Positions 11,111-21,700 of a stretch of DNA of 64,000 nt are shown one piece after another (positions within the stretch are counted from its first letter, which is position 1; every line of letters starts with the position of its first letter). The DNA is from Atopsyche davidsoni (taxonomy: Eukaryota > Arthropoda > Insecta > Trichoptera > Hydrobiosidae), in the NCBI GenBank assembly GCA_022113835.1, contig JAILWY010000006.1, positions 4,216,001-4,280,000 on the forward strand, in the 5' to 3' direction. The notes under the pieces are model-generated. The model had not been told where the DNA came from and searched no databases. It saw nothing but the letters and a program-made list of their open reading frames with translations. Both the position numbers and the translations under genes were made by a program.

Positions 11111-12334
11111 AATCAATTCGAGAGCGTAGGATAAAACAGTGTTGCTACTCTGCTGCTAAGTAATAATCGAACAACCGAACAGTGTTTCACGTAGACTGCG
11201 GCGAGTTGGACTTGTAGAATGGCGGGCAAGTCTGCAAGCCGTCTGATACTAATAAAGCACCGCCGACGCGGAGACACTCCCTTTTTGGTGTTCAAGACAA
11301 ATTGGCCCGTGTCACGGGGCAAGATTGAAAAATTATATAAAGGCGCCTTGGACAAACACAGGCGTTCCCACGTGTGCAAGCAGCCTCGCGATATTTATTT
11401 TTTACCTGCCGTTAATTAATAATTAATTTTGAAGGTAGGGTTTGAGTTTCACTTGAATGAGATATCATATTGCGATGAAGTACGATAATATACGTGTATT
11501 GTTTATAAGTTGAATCGATTATTTTAAAGTAAGGATGTACGTTTTGTACGTACGTGCGAAAAAACGATAATTAATTTTTAAAATATTATCATTTATATAT
11601 CTTTATAATTTAAAATATATAAAAAACGATTGAGCATTCTTGTATTATATAGTTAACATTTTTAATAAAATATTTTTAACAATATGCATTTATAATAAAA
11701 ATTATAACACAAAAATAAACAAGTACAGTTTTATTTTTGTTCGTTTTATATAATAATTTATCGCATTTATCAACGATAAACTAACAAAAAAAATTTTTTA
11801 CATAATAACACAAATAAAGCAGGCGTTGTGAATCACCTTTATATGAAATTTGAGGAGATAAAAATTTGTAATACAACAAAATTGATCGCGCAATCACGAC
11901 CGTTAAAAAAACAAAACAAAAAATCACACGAACAACAATTGAAAGTCAGCAGAGCCGATGAGTTGAATCACTCCGCCGATACATATAATTTCAAAGGAGG
12001 CTTTCTCTCCGAGGCGTAAGATTCATCTCGGCGAGATTATTAACTCTCCGAGCAATGATATTATTCCTCTTCCCTATTGTCTTACCTGCCTAACAACAAA
12101 GCCCGGCGCACACGGCGGGGCTAACGTGAGCGCGCGTGGCGCACCTGGCGCACCTGTGTGAGTGGAGGTCACACACATGCGCGGGGTCACGCCTCGCGAC
12201 CTCCCTGCCCTCCGTGAGAACCCGCCAGGTAGATAGGGACACAGTTTCGCAAAATGCATTTATACAACTAACCTTTCTGCAAATTAGAAAGCGCTAATAC
12301 ACCCTTATAAACGCAAACAAGTAAAAAATAGACC
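11111..12334. other. Noncoding; islands at 11110-11420 and 11830-12280
   Basis: The first island contains a CTAATAAAGC word of the posterior Hox/Caudal type and overlapping frames of 88 (minus) and 66 (plus) codons without recognisable content. The second ends in a CpG-rich block near 12100-12215 with a tandem GGCGCACCT pair. No gene was recognised. Confidence 0.3.
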
Positions 12335-12410
12335 CAAGGACTTTAAAAAAAATTATTTTTGTTTCACTTGGACAAGGACTTTAAAAAATTTCATTTTAGT
12401 TTCACTTGTC
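12335..12410. repeat. Two-copy tandem repeat, 38-bp unit
   Basis: CAAGGACTTTAAAAAA followed by a T-rich run and GTTTCACTTG occurs twice, starting at 12335 and 12373, with small differences in the A/T runs. It looks like a simple local duplication. Confidence 0.7.
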
Positions 12411-15187
12411 TAATTTCATAGTTTCGATTTCGATATTGAGGTCGTTTTCCTTTATTAACATAACACTGATGTTTACAGAATCTCTGATATCGCTGCATAG
12501 TAAACATCTCATAAAAGCAAACAGTGTTTAATATCTTTTCAACATACATATAGTTTGCATATTTGTTAAATATAAAATATAATGTTTTATTGAATAAATA
12601 ATAATAAAATAAAAGAAAGCGACCCTAAAGCTCATAAAAACAAACCACCTCGCATACACCCGCACCTCTCACTTTACTGAGGCGCTCAATTTAATTAATA
12701 CTTTTAATTTATGGTTCGAATAATGTTTCCGAGCATAAAATCGAAGTCTTCGAAGGTTCCATTCATTTTGGTCTCGCGGTCAACACTCAGAGCTTTTCAT
12801 CCTTATTGGCCAGCCAAAATTATTTTATTTTGCTGTTGAAATTAAAGAGCCGTTATTTTTAATAACCAAATCGAAAATAAGCTTCATTAAAAATAACCGA
12901 ATTTTTTATCTAAAGAGCATGTTTGTATTGAAAAAATAAAAGGACGAAATATAAATAATGTAACATAGCATCAATTATGATGTTGAATACAAAACGCAAA
13001 AAAGCACAACTATTTGTTTAGATGCATGGTCTTTTTTATCATAGTTATCATCTTCAAGCATTGACGACCAATACCTGAATAAAGTTCTCACTGTATTTAG
13101 CAAACCATTATTAGTTGATATCTGCCTAGTATTAAGTAATTAGCAGTCATTCTTACTAACTATGAATTCGGAAGAACAATCTTTTATTCAATCCACTTTT
13201 CTCAGAAGAGTTTATATAGAGCAAGTTCCATAGATCTTTTACCAGCCATTGAAATTGTTTCTGATCGATTAAATCCGTTAATTACTTTTTACTCTTACAA
13301 CGGATTTTAAAAAATATTTTTCGATTTTCAGATTTCAGAGCTCGTAGAGACGTAAAACGTATAGTTTTAATAATAATTTTATTTTCTTAGTTCCGTAATA
13401 AGTCTTTTTCAAGAAAGCATCCAACCTCATACAGTATTTTTTTAATAAGATCGTTGCAAATACGCGTTACGTACAAAATGATTTCAGTGACACAAAAGGA
13501 CATACTAAACCACTTGGTACAACTGATCGCCAGTAACGTCCTCTAATGCAGCCTACTACGCCCGCAATGATAATCGAATTGCAATAAAGAGCCTCCAAAT
13601 CACAACCACCGGAGGAGGAGAACACCTTGCGGTCTTTAGTGCCCATTTGGACCCCGAGTGCCGGGCGGATCACAATAAAGGCCGCATAAACAAGGGATGT
13701 CTGGAGGTAGGCAGCGACCGCTGACCGCACCAGGAAACCTCAATCTGCCTCGGCGTGACCAGATTCAAAATTAAATACTTCTGACGCAATAAACTAAAAA
13801 AATATATAATGTACCTTCGGATAGTTGTATGTACACAATTAATAAATTTAAAAAAAAAAAAAATTAATACGAAAATATAATTTATTTATACATTGTTTGA
13901 AAAAGTAATTTGATAAATATGTATTCCGTTTTTAGTTTTTTTTAATGTTTTACATTTGGATAAACAAATAAGCCTTGAAAATATTAAAAATGAGATAAAA
14001 AATAAGTAAAATACTCAATTTGTTGTGAGAAATTAAATAAATTGATATAAAAGTACTATGTTAAAAATTGATATTTTAAAGTTATAAATAAGTGCGTTTA
14101 AAATATATTGATATTATAATAAAACGTAAATAAACTTTACAATTACCGACGTGTTTACTTCTGTTTACCTTTGGTTTACAGCTATTGAAATTCCGGGCGG
14201 GTTTTTATTGAGTCTTACATGTATTTAATTTTTTATTTCTAGCGATAAAATAAGTGACGCGTGCGCGCCCCCCCGTTGAAGGATCTGTTTTGCTCGCGTC
14301 TCCTTACCACCCCCGGTCGTCCAGGCCAAATGTCTCACATATTATGTCTTACTCCGGACTATCCGGCCGGGCTGTCGACGTCATTACTGAGCACCGACTC
14401 CGGGCGGGCTCCCCACCGACTCACCCTTTGACTTTTCGATACACACTTTTTGCTAACGATTTCAAGTCCGACTTGTGTAAACATTTTCCTTTGAAAATAA
14501 AATTGATTTAAATTGTATAATATTTCGATAAGCTTTACATGAAAAATCTCTGTTCGTACTGTTCAACTGCTTTTGTACGAACGAAATATTCATCAATTAA
14601 ATTCGGTTTATCCAGCTTATCAATAAATTAATTTAATAAAATAACTGACTTAAAATTATGTAGATAAACGCAATAATAAAAATCACGCATAGTTAATAGC
14701 GTGCTTATTTGGAAACTGCAACACGTTAAAAAAATCTTAACCATCCCAAACAGAAAAAAATCTATAAAAAATTAATATGTACTTAACCTCCCCGCTTTCC
14801 CCATTCTATTGCTTGTACATGGCTACCAATCCGTACACAGAGAGTTTGTGAAAGATCGGTAATGGAGTAGTGGACTTGGAATGATTGTGGAGAGATGTGA
14901 TCTGGAAGTACTTTGTCGAAGAGGGGTTTTCTCCTGCTACTGTTTCTGCAATCTGCTGGATAAGGAGTATCAAATCTAAACGCCAGAGATTTGTAGTGAA
15001 ATGATTATATAATCATGCTATTTGGCAGCAGAAATACGCAGACTTTTCCTTCCAATATAAAACAGTGGTGTAGAAGGACCCGGGAACCCTTTACTACACT
15101 ATTCTCTCTATGAAAACCATGAACACTGGCTCAGCATAAGTATATGCTGAAAAGCACCCGAAAAAGAAGATGTCCTTAAAAGATATT
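12411..15187. other. Noncoding; islands at 12640-12860, 13465-13765, 14150-14500, 14760-15110
   Basis: The 13465-13765 island carries two CAATAAAG words (13582-13589 and 13673-13680), the site type bound by Caudal and posterior Hox proteins, plus a Runt-like AACCACC. The 14150-14500 block is CpG-rich. Open frames of 85-87 codons in these islands have no recognisable domain. Confidence 0.3.
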
Positions 15188-15401
15188 GATATTTTTGAAT
15201 AAAATACTTGAGTGATTTTCCACATTTTCGTTTTTATTGGTGACCGGTTTCGCCAACTTTTCACGTTGGCATTATCAAACAGAGTGACTAGTCACTCTGG
15301 TCACTAATAAAAACGAAAATGTGGAAAATCACTCAAGTATTTTATTCAAAAATATTAAAATGGAATTCCACCAAGTACTCTCTGTCAAAAATATTAAATT
15401 T
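15188..15401. mobile_element. Penelope-like/retrozyme-type foldback fragment, copy 1
   Basis: The left arm and the right arm (through about 15357) are near-perfect inverted copies of a sequence containing GTGATTTTCCACATTTTCG. Between them is a short GAGTGACTAGTCACTC palindrome, and outside on the right is a unique tail (ATGGAATTCCACCAAGTACTC onward). The same tail and ribozyme segment recur at 52460-52626. Flanking 15175-15187 and 15402-15414 agree at 11 of 13 positions and look like an aged target duplication. No coding sequence is present, so the unit would need enzymes from another element. Confidence 0.6.
15240..15282 (-). ncRNA. Hammerhead-like ribozyme, U3-A8 core variant, copy 1
   Basis: Read on minus, the core-position heptamer is TTGATAA (15278-15272) in place of CTGATGA, then a 6-bp stem II (GCCAAC / GTTGGC), then GAAAC, a 2-nt loop and GGTC, with predicted cleavage after the C at 15242. 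The tiny 2-bp helix III matches the family at 21.5 kb. Positions 3 and 8 are changed together (C-G to U-A), keeping the known 3-8 pair. Stem I is weak here (about 2 bp), so activity is uncertain. Confidence 0.45.
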
Positions 15402-18400
15402 CCTAAAAGGTATTGCTAAATTAGTGGATAAATGATTTAAAGCGATTCAATTTAAACCCAGTACTTATGCATTTTACATTACACGAAGGATGTCAGTAAT
15501 AGGAGAGATTACATATCCAATTGTTTAATACGAGAGCAATGGGTATCCCGAGAGTGTTGGCACTGAGCGAACCACCGCAGACGTGTTTCTCTACAATTTT
15601 CTTTTCATTAATGCAACAAAGGGCGGCGGCTCCTCTGACGGCTCATAGCTCAGCAATCAGCGCAGGCACCTCCACTGGCAACATTCTTCGCCATTTCTCA
15701 CAGTAATTTCAATTTTGAAAATCTATAATATTTAAAAAAGATCATGTGATATCACAACTTAAAAATTCTAATCTTATTAAATGTATTATTAAATTTTTAA
15801 CGCATTTTACTAAAATATCATATTTCTAGAAAAAACATGATATTATAAAAGATTTTGTGATCAACTTTTTACCTAGTATTAATACGAGCATAGTTATGTT
15901 AAAAAAATTATTAGTTATACAGCTTTCACAATGTCACAGTAAAAGCAAATGAATATCAAAAATGTTAAATTTATTTCTTGTTTTAAATGGCAAGAATTGA
16001 ATAAGAAACATTTTTAAAAGGGTGCAGGTATATCTCAAGTTTTTTTTATAAATTTGTTTCATATTCTTAAACGTGAAACCGATGTTTCGTTTGATTTTTA
16101 TTGAATTTGCAATAGTAGTAAAACATTGAAATTGTTTGATAAAAACGGTTTGATTTACATTCATGTCAATTTGATCATTATAGTTTGAAAATTTATTTAT
16201 TGCTTACTTGCGAAATCTTAAACTTTTTATTGAGATAGAAAATCACACAAAGCAAAGATTTAATAAATATCGAAAAAACTCAACTGTCATTTTTTAAAAA
16301 ATGTTTATAATGAATAAATTATGCAAATTATAAATAATTTTGGAAGTATAAGTCCGAACTTAAGACAGGTGTACTGCTTAGACGTCACAGAGTGTGATGA
16401 TGAACAAGTCTCACCAGGACCCTAACTGTCCGGAGTGTATGACCGCGTGATGACTGTAGGGCCGTGCTCCGGTCTGGACCGTTCTCCAGGTTCATACCCC
16501 GTACGCACACTGGGCTGCCTCGGTGTTTATAATTATCGCCTCACCTGAGAGCCTCACCTGTAATTACAATTATTCGACCAAGGGCAGGTGTTGCTCGGGT
16601 AAATGGACGGGCGCGGACTGGTTGTTAAAGTCACACGGGTGTGATTATTTTTATGCGATTTGAAAGTTGATTTTTTTATTATAGTAAAATTACATATAAC
16701 ATAATTTATTCACAGAGTTTTATTATCGGTATATACATGGAATTTCTTTGTGAGATTATAAAGTAATTTCTGTCTATTATTTTATGAAAGAAATTTCATA
16801 AAATAGTAAACAAAAGGTAGTTCCAAACTCTCAATTTTTTATATTTTTATATCAGAATATATTTCACGGTTGTTAAGCTTGCTATTTGATAAAGATTATT
16901 AATTTTATTATTGACTTTGTGATCGCTTAATCTAAATAATTGTATCAATTCAATTCAATGTCCAAATCATGAAATAGTTAAGATTAGAAAAAATATATTT
17001 AAAAAATAGTAAATAGCATGGGAGTATTGCACAATCACAGATGAAGTTTGCGTGCGGACCTGACCAACACCTCTGCCTCATTCCTAGTGGGTAATCTCTC
17101 ACACAGGTGGAGCAATCTGAAATTATATCCCAGCCGACTTCACACCGCAGTTTTAAAATTTCTTGTGGGCCATACATAACGTAAGGTAATACACAATGCC
17201 GAGTCCTTTTCACGGCGAGACTATTAATTCCATAGGACGCTATCAGATCCTGGGAGCACCGCAATTGTTTAGCGAGGATTGAGCTCTGCAACTATTCACT
17301 ATTGAATCCAAAGGTTACGCCGGCAATTCACTGAAATGCCAATAAATCTTTAAGCCTATTAACTTATCTTAGTGGGGAAATATGATCTTTGAATAAACTT
17401 ATTTGTTGTGAAAGAAATAAAATAGCTACATATTTATAAATTATTATATAAATATTTTTGAAGATTCTTAAAAATTTGAAATGGCACGAGTTATACTAAA
17501 TTATCACTCTATCTTAGAACCAAGATTGCGTATATCAGAGTAGATATTTTGAATATAAAATATGCATCAAAACACTTTAAAATGCTTAGAAACAACAAAA
17601 CTATAAACTTACAAATAAAACTATAAAAGCCAGAAATAATATGAATGCCATTTTTTTTAAAACATGGTTGATACCTTTGTTTAGCGGAAACTCAACAAAA
17701 TAAACCCATAGCGAATAAAATCGCTAGCTCACTGGTTGTCTAGTCGTTCTCTAGTCACAATTTATTTAGTCCACACGATAGGGTGACTCCACAGTGGGCG
17801 TCGCGACGCCTGAATTCTGCACGCCAGAATAACCAAAAATAAAATAACCAATATATTGGATAGAGACAAACTTGAAAAATATTTGTTGCTTTTGTATTAA
17901 ATAAAAAGTAGACTCTCAAATAATATATTGAACAATTGTAATGTATTTAAAGTTTAATGTGAACATTTTAATACTTTGGTCATTTATATAACAGCATAAT
18001 GTAATAATGCAATTCAACACAATTATCTAAAATTCAATTTTCGTTCAAAGTATAGTTTTCGGGAAAAAGACATGTATTTCTACTTTAAAAAAAAGACTAA
18101 ATCATTACTTTAAAATCGAATGATTTTTATATACTGCATATATTTTTATTGTAGAAGTAACAAACTTTCATCTCGATTGATTTTTTAAATATATATTTTA
18201 AATAACGTTTATCGTCACTATACTATTAAATGAAAACATTTTATATTGATCGCCAAATAATTATATGCTTTTACTGTGTTTTGTGCCACAGGGGGTTGGC
18301 CATCACTGCGACAAGGCCTTCGTCCAGCAAAGCTGTTTACATAATGCAGCAATAATAGTTCGGGAGTCCTCGGGGCGGCCTGGGGTCAGCGGCTGTATCT

Positions 18401-19502
18401 GAGATCTTTATTTAGGATGATTGTGGCGAGGGTGCCTTTGAGGCGCCGTCAGCCTCTTTCAACTGTTTCCGGTGGTTTTTTACAACTCCATCCAAAGGAA
18501 CTTTTGATTACCGAAAAAAATATATGCAAAAATAACTGTCTGTTAGATAATAAATTGGTTGAATTAAAGTATTTTCTGTAGAAAGTATTAGTTATCTAAG
18601 GTTTGGTTCCTTTTAAAATGTACTTTTTTATATTTATTTATCATTCTATTTCACTGTATTGCGTGTTTCTTTTGAAGTCTAGCACACGCCTTTTTAAATT
18701 CGTTACTTTCTTCCGTACGTACATTGTTGCTTATAAAATACAGAAGAATGCAGGCATTTTAAGCTCAATACAAAATTCCTACACGCTCTAAGATCTCATT
18801 TTATTCCGCGGCCCCGATAAAAACCTCCATTGAAATCTATAACAAGAACGGAGAGGGCAATATCGCCGGGAGACACGCGGGTGAACTGTTTAGATATCGT
18901 AATATTTGGAATATCAATAGGGCTAATAAAATATCTAATATTTGACCCATAACGGTTGACCATTGCGATAATAAAAATGCAATAGCCGGGACGGGCGGGT
19001 ATTGTTTCGGCCGACTGGCCTGGCCGTTTATCCGCCGCTCACTTTTTATAAGCAATTCGGGGCTGTTTGCTTAGCATTGATATTACGAAATATATATGAG
19101 ATAGCGGGAGGGAGAAAATGACCGTTTGTTACTATCCTATCGTTTTGTATATATTAAGAGTTTTCCTTGAATCGCTTAGTGACATTAAGAATTTATTTTT
19201 GTATACAACTGCATCCGCACATTATCAATTGTTGACTTAAGAAAAAACTAAAACCATTATTCACATGTACAATTATAACATACTCTCAAATTTTATTATG
19301 GTGCCTATAGATTGCACTTTGTATACTATATACATAAAAAAAGTATCAAGTATTAGCTCTAAAATGATTAGATGCAATGCAATTTTATTTTTTAATTCAG
19401 TATTATTTTTGATGTTATTATAGTATTTAGAGTTAAGATCTGAACTACGACCGACGAAAGAAGCCTTAAAGCCTTATGTATGAAGTTATATTTAATGTTA
19501 AA
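15402..19502. other. Noncoding; islands at 15510-15710, 16370-16650, 17020-17340, 18290-18500, 18780-19110
   Basis: GC-rich islands alternate with strongly AT-rich DNA. A smaller GC patch sits at 17750-17830. The longest frame (113 codons on minus, 16950-17291) lies in an island and resembles nothing known to me. No RNA gene or further mobile element was identified. Confidence 0.3.
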
Positions 19503-19665
19503 GTTATAGTTATGCATCTGGTGATGAAACTGATTTGGTCGAAACTAGTCATGCAAAAAAATATAATAAACTCAAAGTGAAGACAGAATACAATGTTACT
19601 TTTATCATTATAATAATAGATTCACCAATCAAATATCTTGTCCCTCAAAAAGGTTATATTTAATA
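19503..19665 (+). mobile_element. Decayed Penelope-like fragment with degenerate hammerhead
   Basis: This stretch matches the right half of the 21.4 kb element in order: TTATGCATCTG, GGTCGAAACTAGT, AATAAACTCAAAGTGAAGAC, TTACTTTTATCATTAT, and CTTGTCCCTCAA. Many substitutions show it is older. It lacks the inverted left arm. Confidence 0.6.
19512..19556 (+). ncRNA. Degenerate hammerhead ribozyme (probably inactive)
   Basis: Stem I (ATGCAT before the core, ATGCA after the cleavage site) and the GAAAC-TA-GTC 3' core are kept. The first core box reads CTGGTGA, with A6 changed to G, and stem II can hardly form. A6 is invariant in active hammerheads, so loss of function is likely. Confidence 0.5.
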
Positions 19666-21394
19666 TGATAACAATTTTTCAAAATTAATTATATAGTATT
19701 AATATTAACATACTTATGCATCGTCTGTCAAATGAGAGTTTGGTGACAGTTTAATAATTCGTTTTTGGCATGGTTAAACCAATAATATTGCATTGTATTA
19801 TATATTATCGACACAGTTATCAAGCATTTGAATATATTAATGGTCATTAATTTGCCTAGTGATGTATTATTTATAAAATAATCAAAAATATCACAGGGAT
19901 AGCATTGTCCGAGGGATTTAAGGAAGATAAAGCTAAAAGGTTATCAGAACGATAAAAATGAGCTCCAAAATACTTGACATAATACACAGGAATGCGTCAA
20001 TACTCCAAGTGTCGGGTCAAGCTCGGCCTGAAGGGTGACCAGGACAGAGGGAGGGGGTGACCTGCGGGTACTTCAGCCCTTACCTTTCTTACAGAACTAA
20101 CATCCAAATTACTTACTTCCCGAGACTTTTACGGCCTTAGGGAATCCTTTATGGAGCCTTAACAATGCATGGGAGGGCTGGCGGCGGGCGCAGGGAGCAG
20201 GCCGGGGCGTTATGAACGTACTAAGAGGATTACTGTGCGATATAAAAAAATCAGCATAAAATAAAATGAGTCGTATTTACTGCGCTTTAGATCACAAAGG
20301 AAAACCTACGATCTTTTGAAAATCAAATGCATTGTGTTAAAATATATAAGTGAATTCCTATTCATACACATTTGGGCGATTTTTTTTATAAATTAAATAA
20401 TTTTATTTTTGCTAAGAAGTTCAAATCCCACACAAATCACGATGATATTTTTCTGAGAGTTTCTTTAAATCATCTTCTATATATTAACTAATGTGCCTAA
20501 TCATATTAGTAAATATAATAAGCCCGTAATGGGTAATAAATACGCATCTGATTGACTAATCCATAACATAGATATAAATAAGCCATAAAGTTATTGGCAA
20601 TTTGTGAGGTATCAAAAGGTTAGTATGTTGTATAAAAACAGAATTATATTTATTCTAGCTACTTTTTTATGATTTTTTGGTGCTGCCAATCTATAAAATA
20701 AAACAACAGTTGTTGCTTTAATTTTACTTCCAATCATTGTTTGGTTAATCTATGTGATCAAAGTTAATTTGTTGTTTTTATACATAAAATCAAACTGCAA
20801 TAAGCTCAATATGATAAATTGCGTTAACTTTAATTGTAGCACCACTTAATATAATATTCCTGAAATTACACTGAATTTGTCGCGTAGTTGTTGTTTACCA
20901 CACCGGCAGGCTTTTAATTATAGCAATAACGATTTCAGAGGATAGGCTTGTGATAAATGAGTGTCTTCGCACTTTCTCGAGACTTCTCCCCTCTTCTTCC
21001 TTTAATGGCCTGCTCCGTAAGAGAGTCTTAAAAACGCATAAAGGGGCCGCGAGTAGTGCAGGCCGCCGCACTGCATAATCTCTCACAGATTGCACCGCTC
21101 TTTCGAAGCCCAGTACCTATTTAATGATTGTGGAGCCTATCGCATTATGAGTTATTTATAAAAAAAAATACATTTTATGAAAATAGGTAAAATATGCTAA
21201 AAAATTCTTTGAAGATTTTTTAAGATTACACTATAAATAATCGAATATTTCGAATATCGAATACTGATATTTTATTATTTCCCTTAGTTTTAAAAAAAAA
21301 AAATTATACGTCTACATCTAATTTCATACAATGTTACATAATTTTAATTTGTTCGGAAAGGTTTTGTTAGATTAAAAAATCACAAAACTGTTAA
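19666..21394. other. Noncoding; islands at 19970-20240 and 20880-21130
   Basis: AT-rich DNA with two GC-rich islands. The second holds a 66-codon minus frame with no known domain. Nothing else was seen. Confidence 0.3.
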
Positions 21395-21457
21395 ATTATA
21401 TATAATGCTAAAAGTACCTGTGTATTTTGTCTTCACATTGAGTTTATTAAAATTATT

Positions 21458-21504
21458 TGCATTACTAGTTTCGACCCAAAACACTGGGTCATCATCAGAT
21501 GCAT
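21458..21504 (-). ncRNA. Hammerhead ribozyme (type I, minimal helix III), minus strand
   Basis: On minus: stem I arm ATGCAT, core CTGATGA (21498-21492), a strong stem II (GACCCA with TGGGTC), GAAAC, loop TA, then GTA with predicted cleavage after A at 21463, followed by ATGCA, which re-pairs with the first arm (5 bp). All core residues are canonical and the NUH rule is met by GUA. The 2-bp helix III suggests it may work best as a dimer, as reported for such ribozymes. Confidence 0.75.
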
Positions 21505-21523
21505 AACTAAACACAGTTTAATT

Positions 21524-21571
21524 ATGCATCTGATGATGACCCAGTGTATTGGGTCGAAACGAGTAATGCAA
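21524..21571 (+). ncRNA. Hammerhead ribozyme (type I, minimal helix III), plus strand
   Basis: Stem I arm ATGCAT (21524-21529), core CTGATGA (21530-21536), stem II GACCCA/TGGGTC, GAAAC (21556-21560), loop GA, GTA with predicted cleavage after A21565, then ATGCA completing a 5-bp stem I. It is the mirror image of the minus-strand copy with a few differences in the loops, so both transcripts of the locus would carry a ribozyme. Confidence 0.75.
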
Positions 21572-21700
21572 ATAATTTTAATAAACTCAAAGTGAAGACA
21601 AAATACAAAAGTACTTTTATCATTATATATAATGGATCTTCGCGAATCAAATGCCTTGTCCCTCAACAAGGTTACTTGGTCTTGCATAAAAATAAACAAA

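Larger units (their letters stand above)
21395..21700. mobile_element. Penelope-like/retrozyme-type foldback element with two hammerheads
   Basis: A long inverted repeat spans 21395-21633: each arm (about 110 bp) runs from ATTATATATAATG through TTGTCTTCAC and TTATTAAAATTATTTGCAT to CAGATGCAT, with a spacer of about 15 bp. Each arm contains a complete hammerhead motif facing inward. The right side continues with CTTGTCCCTCAACAAGG, shared with the fragment at 19.5 kb; the outer right end is uncertain. Hammerheads with a minimal helix III are known from Penelope-like elements and animal retrozymes, which is why I assign it there. No reverse transcriptase is present. Confidence 0.65.
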
